Positions 47,181 to 59,027 of a stretch of DNA of 64,000 nucleotides are shown here, in pieces; position 1 is the first letter of the stretch, and the number at the start of each line of letters is the position of its first letter. The notes below the pieces were generated by a model. The model ran no database searches. It was not told the DNA's origin and worked only from the letters and a program-made list of their open reading frames with translations. The DNA comes from Isoetes taiwanensis (lineage: Eukaryota > Streptophyta > Lycopodiopsida > Isoetales > Isoetaceae). The stretch covers positions 9,332,260 to 9,396,259 of the forward strand of contig JAJEKV010000010.1 in NCBI GenBank assembly GCA_021234155.1, read 5' to 3'. Position numbers and translations under genes: made by a program.

Positions 47181-47192
47181 TGGTATCGGGCG
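47181..47192 (+). other. primer-binding site of the inner element
   Basis: TGGTATCGGGCG one base after the LTR, close to TGGTATCAGAGC for initiator methionine tRNA. Confidence 0.75.
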
Positions 47193-47755
47193 ATGTTCTT
47201 GGTTGACCGGGAACTAGCAGCGACCATAACCATAAAAGTAGTCTAACAGGCCTATAGGGGTGTGAAATAAACATTTCCACCATTGAACCGCAAAAATGGG
47301 GAAAAAAAAAATTTCTCCTAGGTAGTGGGTCAGGACTTAGGTTAAGTGTTAGACGAAGGTTTGAGTGAGGCAAACTCATCTTCTAGTAAATTTGGAGTGA
47401 AAATTGTGCATCTGCATCAAATTTCACCTAAAATGGGTCGAAGAATCATGCCAATCGGAGACCCAGGTGAAAAATGGCGCAAATTCATAATTAGCACTTC
47501 GAACCATTAGAAAAATTCGAAAATTTAAGTATAATATCAAGTAATATAGATTTAATATATACATTAATAATTAAATAATTACTAAATATGGTGTAATTAA
47601 TAAAGGGGGCTAATAAATAGGGGTAATTATGGTAGGAGAATATTCCCAAGGACCCTCCTTTTTAAATATCTGACACCTCATTCTCTCTCTCCAAACCTTC
47701 ACCTTCATCTCTCTCTTGCTCAGCTTTTCGTCACCCATTTTCTGAACCATAAGAT

Positions 47756-48845
47756 ATGGCTCGCACCAAACAAACAGCCAGGAAGTACAACGAGCGCCCC
47801 ACCCTCTCTATGGCGCAGGCGTACAGTTAGGCGACATGTCAAGAAGGTCCCCCCGAACACCTTCGGCCCACCCGGTGGCAAGAAGGAGCCCCATACCGGC
47901 CGGCGCGGCGGCGGGGACTCCTTCCATGATCTTAAACAGACCCCGCTGACCTTCGTCATCCCGGGAGGAGCCTTGAGCGGATGAGTCGCCGCCACTTGGG
48001 GCCTCGGTGCAGAGGTGGAGAGCAGTAGAAGAAACGGTGGAGGGCGACACCACCACGGGGCAGAAAAGCGGGCCCGCCGGTGCCCAAGAAGGAAGGAAAA
48101 AAGTCCATGAATTGTAGCGGAGAGAACGCCCGGGAAAAGCCGGGGCGGAAAAGGAATTTGAGGAGGCGAAAAGGCGGGCCGAAGAGGGAGAACAGCGGCC
48201 CTCGGCGGGCCGTCGTTATTGAAGAGCCGGGGCAGGAGGAACCACAAGAGGAGGCGGCGAAAAAGAAGGAGGAGGAGCCCTGGCCGGGGACCCCCGGCGG
48301 CTAGGCCACCTACCCCTAAGTGGCGGAACCACCTAAAAAGGTGGTGAAGAAGCAAAAAGGTAGGGGGCGGGCATTGGCCGGCCGAGGGCCGCGAGTTCAA
48401 GCGGAAGATGGCGGCATACAAGGAGTACCTCGATGGATTGGGCCAGTACAGCGATTGATCTTGCCGCCGGGGAGATGCTGGCCAGCGTTGTGGAGAGAGC
48501 TGGCGGGCGAAGAAGAATCAGCCCAAAGCCACCCCCACCTAGGCCGGGAAAAACCCAAGAGGGTTCACCACGGGCGAGCGGCCGCGATGCCCGGTGTTTA
48601 GGGGAATCTGGCACTTTTCGGATGTGCACGAATCTCACGATAAAGAAAGCGCCTTGGCGTCTCCTTAGAGGAATCATCTTGGCGATTCGGTTGATTCTGA
48701 CGGGGTAACCCCAGGGCCTGCAAAGAGGCGCCCGAGCGAGCTGGTGCGGCTCTTGAGGAGGGAACCTCATTGCTATCCATGCTAAGCGGGTCACCCTCTC
48801 ATGCGAAGGACATCCACTTAGCACGGGAGAATCAGGGGAGAGGCC
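47756..48845 (+). CDS. inner element ORF1: histone H3-like protein with canonical H3 tail
   Basis: The ATG at 47756 opens MARTKQTARK, identical to the first ten residues of eukaryotic H3 (K4 and K9 included), followed by YNERPTLSMAQAYS and a stop at 47828, probably from a frameshift. A long basic and acidic linker follows (RKRNLRRRKGGPKRE and EEPQEEAAKKKEEEPWPG, 48140-48290). The end is a damaged H3 fold: FRGIWHFS (H3: LREIRKYQ), NLTIKKAPWRLLRG (H3: ELLIRKLPFQRLVRE), [16 protein letters not shown] (48763-48798) and, after frame changes, KDIHLAR and RIRGEA (48806-48845). Gene order and length (about 360 residues) match the outer element's ORF1, whose start [15 protein letters not shown] aligns loosely with this one. 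Confidence 0.8.
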
Positions 48846-49650
48846 CTAGGCCTCAAATTTTGTAAATTTTGTAGAAGAGTTAAAATTTTCATGTAACTAT
48901 GTTTCTTATTAATATAAAAGTTATTTTTCCTCTATAATTAGGAAAAAATGTTGTATGCTTGAAATTTAGGAAATAGAACCCAATTGTAGTAGAATTCTTC
49001 ATAGCACCCTCAAAATATCCTAGAAATCATAACTACAACAAAATTTTGGCAAAAAAATCATCAAAAATGCTAAAATTAGGCCAGCCGGGTGAGGCCGGCC
49101 TCTAAGGCCTCTAGCCCCCCCCGGAAGCGTTCCGTTCAGATTCACCCGACTGGGCCCAAAATCACGCTTTTAGATGCGAGTTTTGCTCAAAATAAGTTGC
49201 TAGTTAGATTAGAATTGGCCCAATTAGCCATATTAGCATCTTCAAATTCCCTAAATTGACCAAAAATTGGCCCAAAGCAGGCCAACGGGTGAGACAGCCA
49301 AAGCAGCGTCTGCGTCCGGCAGCGGAGGCCATCATGTAAATCACCCGGGTCAGCCCATCTTTGGCCCAAATTAATAAAATTTGATCCAACAAATTGCCAT
49401 GTAGTGTTTCTTGCTTTGTTTTGCTTAAGTTTGCACTTCATGGTAGTTCATTTGGACACCCCCGAGCCATAGAACCAAGGCCGTCTTAGGTAGGTACCTT
49501 TTTTTTACCTGAACCCAGGAGATCACCCCTAGTCTATAAAAATAGGTCTCATTTGCCATTTTTCCTTCTCTGAACTGCTCCCGCCCCTTAGGCGATTTTA
49601 CGAACCTCAAGCTGATCTTTGCAAGCCATTTTCTACACCCTTTCACCTCA
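48846..49650. other. AT-rich spacer between ORF1 and ORF2 of the inner element
   Basis: No coding region recognised. It matches in position the spacers between the extra frames of the outer element and could hold a promoter or intron; I see no decisive signal. Confidence 0.4.
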
Positions 49651-51157
49651 ATGGCCCGGCAACTTTGAGAGATGGTACAATCTTTGCCCGACCACATCCA
49701 TCGGCTTCACGTAGATCAAGCCTTCTACGTGTTTGACCACTGTTTGATCTTCATGCAACTTTGACTAGAACACCCTACTACCGGACATTATGTGCCAATA
49801 TGACCCGGCGGAGTCTGCCTTGGGAAGTTAGGCCCTCCTAGGGGAGGGAGTTGGGTTTCTCTTGAGACACTTACCCAAGCCTTAGGTGAGAGTTGGCGGG
49901 GATCCAAAGGCAAGAAGCGGCTATGGGATAGGACTAGGACCATGCCCGATTACATGACTGCCGAGACACAATAGGCATAGATACCTCTCGTCTCGGACAG
50001 CCCTTGCCCTCTTCATGCACTATAAGTCAATCAACAAAGTAGGGAACATACATTTCAGCCCTTAGACTTAAGCGCCACTTGATACAGTAGGGACCCGGGA
50101 TCAAATCCTAAATATAGAGTCCTCCGCCTCTGAATACTATAGCGCGGCGTCCACGGGCACCATCTCTGCGAGATCCATGAAGACTCACGGCAGCTAGGGG
50201 CGGAACCCGAGAATGGGAGGCGGGGAGGCAACAAGAATGCGGAGTGCAGCGTCGAGGGCACGGCGGCGACATGAGAGCGACTACAGGCCCACCGGTCGGC
50301 ATCGCGGCTCATCGCCGATAGTCATCGGCGGGGAGGAGTATATTTTGCAAATGACATCCTCAACTTGTCATATTGCGAGGCGAGGGTCTTGAATCGGCGA
50401 GCTCTTGGGCATGATAGCACGGGAAGAACACAGACTTCATCGACTACTCATACCGGGGAGATTCCAAGGGGTGGCGGAGGAACACTCTTCTTATGGAGGA
50501 GACAATGTCGGATATAGCAGCCTATCGGCCCGATAAAGGGAGATCTATCGGCCGAAGGAACCTATCATCTCGAGAGGAGGAGTTCCGGCGGTCTGAGCAC
50601 ACTCTACAAACCGGGGAGGGGCCCAAGCTCCAAGCCGACCGATTCGAGCGAAGCATGAGGGAAGGGTCCAGCGGCATCAACACAGCGCCGGCATGTGGAG
50701 AGACCATGAAGATCTTATGGCGGTAGATGCCTCTGGCGAAGCAGCTCAAAGGAAGAAGGGCGGATCGCGGCGTAGGGAAGGGCGACGCCGCTACTATCTT
50801 CCAGCCCTCAGCCAAGGGCAAATGATAGTCTTCCACAAGGAGTTCAGCCCAAGGGGGGAAGAATCCGTGGCACTTCTCATAGCACTTTCGGGCTTCGAGC
50901 AGCACTCGAAGATATACGCCCATGCCGACCACATCATTCTTTTCAACAGGGCAGTCGCGCTCCATTGCCTCGACTTGGCGAGGGGCACCTCCGGGGATGC
51001 AACACTTTTCGGTGGTAGCGACAACAACACTGAACTTCGGGCCGGAGATGGCGAAACACTTGAAGGAAGATCGGCGAGGAACATCTTGCGCAACCTCGGC
51101 AAAGCCTCTCGATTCAGGGATGTCAAGAACTTCTTCAGGCTTTCGGGAGGCCATTGA
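49651..51157 (+). CDS. inner element ORF2, unknown protein
   Basis: Starts MARQL at 49651, with HIHRLHVDQAFYVFDHCLIF. SPIVIGGEEYIL (about 50315) resembles the LPVIYHQGQEYLL block of outer ORF2. The last open stretch, 50693-51157, has VALLIALSGFEQHSKIYAHA and FRDVKNFFRLSGGH-stop, comparable to ALRALSTLAGHKKLPYRTFT of outer ORF2. Many stops and frame changes. Function unknown; its position between H3-like ORF1 and gag is the same as in the outer element. Confidence 0.5.
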
Positions 51158-51426
51158 ATAGTTGTTAAATTCTCTTAAGTCTTGTGCTAAATGATTTCTT
51201 GTACCCCATTATGCTAAGATATATCTACCATTATCATGTAATCCTTATGCATTAATGACTATTAACTGTTTTGCAAATGTAAGGCTTTGTATGATTTCTT
51301 ATAACTAAAGATAATTCAATTGCAAGTAAGATTGATCAACATCTAACCCAAATAAAATGTATTGATGATCAAACCTTGCGGCAAGGAACTCAAGTCGCGG
51401 GATCTCAAGACCAGCACCGACCATAA

Positions 51427-52960
51427 TTGGGTACCAAAGGAACTTGTTTGGCGGAGAAACGGGAAGACTTTGAAGGGATATGTCACGAGGCAGAGTCAGC
51501 GCAAAGGTTAGTGCGGATGAGAAACCGGATGCAACATCTCATCAAGCTGGCGACACCTCTCATGAATGCGGGGAAGATGGTCCTCCACCTCCACCTTGTC
51601 CTCCGGTGGTGGCGAAGTTCCTCGGCCCGAGGAAGGGGAGGGCAACCACGGGAACATCGGGGGATAAGAGGCGAAGAAGGAGAACAAAGGAGTCCATCAT
51701 CATCTAGCTCCAGCTCATCGAGATAGTTCTTCCGGTGAGGACAGCTCTAGCTCAAACGGTCGATCACGCACACCTAAAGTAAGGAAAAGAGCAAAAAAAG
51801 GCGGATGGCTATCTCGAGAAAAAGGTGGATAGTGCTATGAGCAATGTATGGAAGACAAGGAAGCTGGGCGGTTCTCGGGGAAAAACCGAGGAGTCCAGGC
51901 ATGGAGGCTGAAGCATGGCTTGATGAAATGGAAGAATTTGGCAACTCCTACGGTATGAAAGACAAGGACATAGGGAAAGTTGCTACAGACTAACCTTATT
52001 GGACCGGCAAGGATGCGGTGGAAGGGATATGCTAAGTCTAACAAGGCTGAAGAGGAACAATTGCGGGATTAAGACCTTGACAAGGCTTTCCATAAGCACT
52101 ATGTGCCAAGGTCTCATACTAGTAGGCGAGATCCGGCCGTTTTCTGAGTTGAATCGGGGGTAGCTTATCGGTGGCTAAGTATCTGAAGAATTCATGAGGC
52201 TTAGGCTCCATGTTCACTGGAGTCTCGGAGAACAAGCGGTGGATACTTATATTGAGGGGTTGAGCAGCAATATCAAGAGGCTTGTTAGAGCAATCAACCC
52301 AAAGGTCGATTCTGGAGGGAGGAGATAAAGCTATAAGTTTGGAAGAGGCACCGGCAACTCAGCCGAGAAAAGCGATCAACCGAGGGTAGAGTTGAGGCGT
52401 GCTCGGGGGCAATATCGGGGTAAGCAATCAGCGGCTACACCATCGGGTCGGCCCGGCAAGGTAAAGGTCGAACAAAGCTTTTGGGGACCGTAAGCCCGCG
52501 GAATGCATCGGGCGGTGCTCTTAAGCGCCTCCTAGGCGGTCTGCCGAAGGAAAAGAAAGCGAGAATGCATTGAGAAAAGTTATGCCGGGTGCTTCCGGCC
52601 GGGGCACCGAACACATGATTGTCCATTAGTCATCACGGTCGGCCTTGGCGAGAACTTTTGGATTAGGACTCACCAAAAGCCGGACGAGGGCGGCGACCAG
52701 CGGGGAGGCCCGGGACTTCATAGATGGTGAGTGCCACATATGTGCAAACATTGAGGCAGGTGATATAGAGAATCGGTCGGTATCATCATGTGGTGATGGG
52801 ATCATAGATAGTAATCCATATGTAGTCCTCATAGATCTGGTAGCTCTCATAATTTTGCATCTCCTAGATTGGCTGCTCTAATGAAGAACAAGGTATTGAA
52901 GTCTAAGCCAAGGCCCGGTAGCTATGGCAAATGGCGCCATTAGGCACACTAAGGGGAGGA
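51427..52960 (+). CDS. gag: inner element gag and protease, damaged
   Basis: A Pro-rich N-terminal part (GPPPPPCPPVVAKFLGPRKG) and a Ser-rich stretch precede VDSAMSNVWKTRKL (51828) and the capsid core DEMEEFGNSYGMKDKDIGK (about 51922), HKHYVPR (about 52096) and FMRLRLHVHW (52192). The counterpart in the outer element is DEMKEFGKSYGMAEKDTEE. The protease site reads DLGSSHNFASPRLA near 52835-52876, with one base out of frame. Most of the frame is broken by indels. Confidence 0.75.
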
Positions 52961-53414
52961 GGATCACCTTTGACATAGACCTTAGTGGGGCTAAGTGGCC
53001 GATGGGGCAGAAGTCATGGACATCGGAAGATATGATCGATAGTGGGGATGGAATTTTTGAAGCCAGCCAAAGCCATGATTGATTCTTGCCAGGAATGAAG
53101 TCACCATGGCGGCACAGGGCGGCGACAAATTGATAGTGAAAGGTAAGAAGCTAGATTCTCCCATGCGGTGTATTTCTTTGAAGCGACTAAGGAAGAGTAT
53201 AGAAAAGAATAAGGTGGACTACATCTTGAGGATGGAATCGGTTGAGCTAGGCAAGCGGGGAGGAAAGTGACCCAAAGGGGAATGGGTTGCCCGGCGGAAT
53301 AGCAAGGCTTATTTGAGTTCAAGGATATATTTCGGATGAAATCCGGCGGTTTGCCACCTTATAGGGGTGTGGAATGTGAGATCACATTGGCTCGGGATCT
53401 GAAAGCCTACGATG

Positions 53415-56130
53415 GCGCCATATAGAATGAGCACCCGAGGGTTGATTGAGCTCAAGAAAGCGGCTTGAGGAATTGCTCGAGCTTGGATTTATAAGAGCAA
53501 GTGTGTCTCCTTTGAGCACCTATACTCTTTGTGAAGAAGAAAGATGGGAGCTTAAGAATGTGCATAGACTATCGTCGACTCAATAAGCGGATGATAAAGA
53601 ACAAGTATGCATTGCCAAAGGGGCGGATGACCCTAATGGACCCGTTACAAGGAGCAAAGGTATTCTCTAAAATTGATTTGAGGTCCGGATACCATCGGAT
53701 AAGAATAAAAAGAAGAGGATATCCATAAGACCTTAGCTTCGGGCAGCGGTATGGTCACTTTGAGTTCTGATAATGCCCTTTGGACTATCGAGCGCTCCAG
53801 CAACGTTTATCGCCTCATGAGCGACATCTTGAGAGACTTCTTGGATGAGTTTGTTATTGTCTTCTTGACGACATCCTAATCTACAGCAAGTCCCTTGAGG
53901 AGCATTGTCGATTATCTCGGGGAAAGTGTTGGAAAGTTGAGGCGTCATCGGTTGTATGGGAAGCTCTCTAAGTGCCACTTTGCAACTTGGCCGAGTGGAG
54001 TATTTGGGGCATGTAGTAACATCAGGGGAATCTCCACGAGATCCATCTAAGATTGAGGCAATAGTTGATTGGCCAGCTCAAGGAATGTGGCGAGTAAAAA
54101 GCTTTCTCGGGTTGGCGGGATATTACAGAAAGTTAAGTGAAGGACTTTGCTAAGTGGGCGTCCCCTACATGGGACCTCACTAAGGCCAAGAAGATTAAGG
54201 ATTGGACTAGCCATTGGCTAGAAAGTCAAGCTTCTTTTGAGAAGCTTAAAGAGGTTTTAACAACAGACACCGGTGCTTGTTCTCCGGATCAGAGTAAAAG
54301 ATAAGTTGGTAGCAGCAGATCACGAGCAAGATAGCAAGGGATCAGTCTTGATGCAAGAAGGAAGGGTAGTGTAGCCGACTCAAAGAAGATGAGCGGCGCC
54401 AGAACAGCTACCCAACCCATGATCGGGAGCTGCTAGCCATTGTTAGGGCATTAAGGATATGGAGGCATTATTTCTTTGGGAAGGAAGTTTCGATTTAGAT
54501 CTTGATCACGAGCCTTGATATCTCTTCACCCGACCACTCCTCAACTTAAGGCAAAGGAGGTGGATGGAATTCCTTGAGGAGTATGATTTTGATATTATAT
54601 ATAAGCTGTAAGCTTAATGTTGTAGCGGATGCCCTCTCCGGAGACCATTTCAGACAAGGGCGCATTGTAATGCGATTTCCACTCTTTCGTGAGTTTGGCA
54701 AGAAGATTGAGGAGTCCTTGCCAGCGGATGTGGACTTCAAGGAGGTATGGGAAAGCCTCTCCAAGGAAGCGAGCGGATAAGGGCGGGAAGCCTTCAAGCA
54801 TTATAAGAAGGAAGGCAACTGTTGTATCCTAAGCATAAGTTGTGTGTGCCCGAATCATCGGGGGTAAGGAAGTTAATTCTTCATGACACACATAACAACC
54901 CAATAGCGAGGGCATCTTTGGCTTCATGAAGACCTATTTCAAGATTAAGTAGTTACTTCGGCGGGGAATGAAGAAGATAAATAGCTGCATATATTAAGGG
55001 ATTACCCGATTATGTCCCCGAGACCAAAGCGAACAACAATTCAGTGCTTTAGAGCCATTGGGGGTGCCAAATCACGAAGTGGGAGGTCATAAGCATGGAT
55101 TTCATCACAGGTCTCCCTAGAACTCTTGAGGCAAGGATGCATTGATGGTTTTGTCGTAGATAAATTGTCTAAGATGGCACATTTTGTGCCTTGCAAGACT
55201 CTGACACCGCATTAGATCTTGCCAAGTTATTTGTAAAAAGGGAGATTTTTAGACTCCATGGCATGCCTCGGGAGATAATATCGGATAGAGATTCTAAGTT
55301 TATGAGTGCCTTTTGGCGGGATCTCTTTAGCACCATTAGAATGAAGCTCTCCATGAGCACGGCATATCATCCCCAAGCAGATGGCGAGGGCGGAAAGGGC
55401 AAATCGGATCATTGAAGACATGCTTGAAGCTATGTGTGGAACAAAGCGGTCAAGTGGGATGAGTACATCCACTTGGTGGAATTAAGCCTACAATATGCCA
55501 GCGAGGAGTCATCTCGGATGTCTCCTTTCATGGTAAATTATGGCTACCCGGTGCTTAACCCAGGATACGGCACAATCCACGTGTCCAAGGTAGAAGTGTC
55601 CCAGCCGAATGTTAGGGGATATCACGGCAGCTAGTGGAAGAAGTAAGGGGTTACTTATTGGCAGCAAGAAGTCGGAGAAGAGTGTAACCCAGACAAACCG
55701 CAACCGTAAGGGAGTTCAAGGTAAAAGCGATAAGCGTCACGGTTGAAGATCAAGGTGAAGCAAGCCAAGTTCTTGGTTGGGAGTTGCAAGAAGCTTGCCC
55801 TAGGTGGGCTGGTCCGTTCAAGATTTTGGAGAGAGTGGGCTCTCAAGCCTACAAGTTGGATCTTCCAGCCCATCTCAAGGTGCACAAAGGTCTTCCGCGT
55901 AAGTTTATTAAAAGGCACAATCCTAACCAGGAGGTTTTGGATACTCCAACTTTGTTGGAAATGTGGGAAGAGCAAGTAGAAATAGTGCACGAGTTACTTC
56001 TTGATAAGTCATTCAAGAAGACTAGGAGGTCTCAGTTCCTCCAATATTTGGTTAAGTGGAAGCACTTGCAGTGGAAGGCCTTGACATGGGTATTGAAGCA
56101 AGATTTGGAGAAGCAATACCCGAGTTTATG
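53415..56130 (+). CDS. pol: inner element pol: reverse transcriptase, RNase H, integrase, chromodomain, damaged
   Basis: [22 protein letters not shown] (53534) and [16 protein letters not shown], with the catalytic region near 53850-53890 frameshifted. RNase H debris lies at 54.29-54.65 kb ([10 protein letters not shown] at 54618). Integrase: [15 protein letters not shown] (55081), then the intact stretch 55191-55415 with [20 protein letters not shown] and TAYHPQADG. The C-terminal part, 55784-56131, is open: [19 protein letters not shown], then the chromodomain [20 protein letters not shown] and [13 protein letters not shown]. It is closely related to the outer element's pol. Confidence 0.85.
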
Positions 56131-56259
56131 AAGGAGTTTGATGGGCGAGTGGAGTCTCCCACTTGGCTGGACCCCGACTTGCCGTGGTTAGCTAGTGTTG
56201 TTAGTTAGCCTTAAGCACGGCGCATGCATTCTAGTTAGTAGGGTGCATGTGCGAGAACC

Positions 56260-56690
56260 TTGGATCGTGTGGGCGATGATGGGATCACGCCTTTAGGGCA
56301 TTCTCTGGCCACACGCACCAAGAAAAATGCGCATGACCATTAGGGTCATGTGGTGAGAATAAGGCATGGTGGGCGATGATGGGACATCGATCGGATGATC
56401 TCTATGCCACGATGCGAGATACGCACACCTGGCCGTAGGAGGTCATGGTGAAGGTTAAAGTGATCATCTTGGCGATGATGGGATCGTGAGGCGTTCCCTA
56501 GCTGAAACCCTCGGGGGCATGATGCCTTTGGGGTGTACTCGTCCGGGGGATGGTGTACAAAATAGCACTTTCGATCATGGGCAATGATGGGAGCATCTTA
56601 AATGATCCCTAAGCTCAAATCGAAAGGGCCATGATCTTGGGCAAGGTAGTAGGACAACCTTGAGCGATGGTTAGGCTCAAGGGAGGTAAA
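56260..56690 (+). repeat. tandem repeat of about 100 bases between pol and the 3' LTR
   Basis: GGGCGATGATGGGA words start at 56271, 56371, 56470 and 56579 (GGGCAATGATGGGA), with a further decayed unit near 56639. Each is followed by a GATC- and CCCTAGCTC-type word, so whole units of roughly 100 bases are repeated. Confidence 0.7.
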
Positions 56691-57038
56691 GGGTGGTCCC
56701 CTAAAACCACAAATTATTAACTAAACTAGCGTAATGTGCTCCTTTTGCGGGCAAGTAGAAGGGGACTTCCAGAGGGGCGTTACGAGAAGATAGGGGGAGC
56801 CATAATTTAGATTATGAACCTAATAACTCTTATAATAGTATTTTTGAATACTTGATGTTAAGGCTATATAATTTTGTATAAGTATAAATATAGCCTAAAT
56901 TTTGACCTTTTAACTAATAAAACTTGATTGCTAAAAGTAAACTAAAACGTTATGACATGTTGTTGTTTTGCGGGCATAAAAAGGTAGGTTAAATCACCTT
57001 AGCCAATGTTGAGGGCAGCATTGTCCTAAGGGGAAGAA

Positions 57039-58675
57039 TGTGACGGTCCGGGGAATATCGCCATAAATAATTATATTCACGGACCCGTCACTACTCTAAA
57101 TCTATCTTTATAGACTTGTATACCTTAGGTTGTGGCCATAGGGGCATGGCCAAGTTATTCTCATAACTTAGCCAACCATGGGTTAGACCATTATCCGTGG
57201 CCTTAACCCATTGGGGCACAGCCACCACGCAGGACTCACCCCATTGGTGCCACGTGGCATCCTAGGTGGACCCTAACTTATATGGGCTGAAACCCTAACC
57301 TAGGCCTCTTTCGGCCCTAGCACCCGGAGACTCACCTACTCGTTTGAAACCCCGTTTGAACATGGATTTGTTAATGGCATAGGCTGGTCTGGCGGCCCCA
57401 GCGAGGTAGACTTCGTTCTTGGAGTAGGAGCGGCATCTAAGTAAGTCGAAGACCATGGAGGCACGGATCACGGAGGGAGAGCTTGAGGAGCGGTATATAG
57501 GATAGTAGTTGTGATAGCTTATGCGGAATTAGCATTCGGATATGCTAGTATCTTGTATCTAGAGTAGAGCCATCCTTGAACATTATTCAACATCTTGAAC
57601 CCTAATCAATGAACCCTAACCATTAGTTAGTTGTATGATTAGGTTAAGATGTTCTCTTATATGATTATTCTCATGATGTGATGATTATGTGATGTTGGTT
57701 GATCATGTTGCTCCTCTTGTATTGGGAAGGGGTTAGAGACCTAGGGCCATATGTAGTATGCTCCTAGAGTAGATCCCTTAGTTCCTATTTTGGTTGCGGC
57801 TGTGCATAAGAGCCCACCAGGCTATTGAGGCTATGATATGACTTCGGCACCATATAGCGGGGCTAGAGGGAAAGTGGAGGGAGGATCCTGCCCAGTGGGG
57901 GGCCGGGGGATCCCATAGTGGGCTAGGCTTATGGTGGTCACTTAGTGTGGGCCGAGCATGGGTCAGGAAACACCTCACAGGGCAATGGTGTTGCCACCCC
58001 TCGAGGCTGCAAGTGATGGCTTGGCTCGTTTTGGGGGGTTGATTCGAGATGCAGATCGTGTGTGCGCCCGCGATTCTCTAGCGCCCGCGGCACCTCTAGA
58101 CCACAGGAAGGAGATGCAACCCTTCTGCCTCGCCGGACGAGGGAGATGCAACACGGAGTAGTCCCATGGGTGATGCCATGGGATTAGCGTGCTCCCGGAA
58201 GGCTAGAGTCTGTCGAGCCTGATTTAGCCCATGCGCAAAGTATGCACGGGGGGCGGATGGAGTGGTCAACCCTAGCCATTGTTCTATGCCACCCTGCGCC
58301 ATTGCCATGACTCGATTGCGCTCTATCTTGAGGCTGGCAGCGTCGGTCATCCTCATTCCCGAGTGCGAGGCGGGGTAGGAGCTCTCATGTTTTATGGTTA
58401 TGATTATCATCTTTGCATTGGTTTATGTGTGATGCACTACCCTTGAGGTAGTTTTGTATATGTTTGATGCTAGTTACGGCGTGTTATAAACCCCATTTGT
58501 TATAGGAGCCCATAGGGGAAGGGCGGCATAAGACACCTTCGTGTTCCCTCCCAGCACTAAGAGTCACCTCGAGTCTTGGGGGTAGACGAAAGAGGCCCAT
58601 CACGGTTGTTGGCCGGATGGGGATTTCTGCCAGTGCAATTCGAGGCGCCCGTCGTTTAGCGAGGGGGCGTCCGCG
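57039..58675 (+). repeat. 3' LTR of the inner element
   Basis: Aligns end to end with 45545-47179. It is preceded by a polypurine tract and followed by the target duplication GTTAT. Its last bases read GTCCGCG where the 5' LTR has GTCACA. Confidence 0.9.
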
Positions 58676-59027
58676 GTTATATTCACATGTGCGAGCCGGT
58701 GGCGGTTAAGTGACACCCATGTATAGAGAGATTCTTGATGACCCAACCTTTTTGGATTAGTTTTGTTTACATGTGTGACTTTTAATGTAGTCCATGATGT
58801 TTTTAAATCGGACTTTCCTCTGGTGATAAGTTTGCATAAGGCACTTTGGTGCTTGCACTTTGATATTTTCAACTTCAATGTATTACTGTCCGAAAATGCT
58901 ATAATTTCAGCGTATTAATGCTATACTTTTAGCGTCAATGTATTGCTTTCTAATTCACTTTCTTGGTGTATCCTCGGCTCAACTAACCCCAATCTTTGAG
59001 GCGGCATTATTTCTAAGAAGGGGAGAA

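Larger units (their letters stand above)
45545..58675 (+). mobile_element. inner Ty3/gypsy chromovirus, nested in the outer element
   Basis: Complete element of about 13.1 kb with two LTRs (45545-47179, 57039-58675), primer-binding site, polypurine tract (AAGGGGAAGAA, 57028-57038) and a 5-base target duplication GTTAT at 45540-45544 and 58676-58680. It inserted just past the chromodomain of the outer element, so it is younger. Most of its frames are broken. Confidence 0.92.

Noticed and set aside
47720-48421. A 233-residue frame on the minus strand
   Set aside because: It is antisense to ORF1 of the inner element; its leucine/proline-rich composition is a by-product of the GC-rich charged linker.
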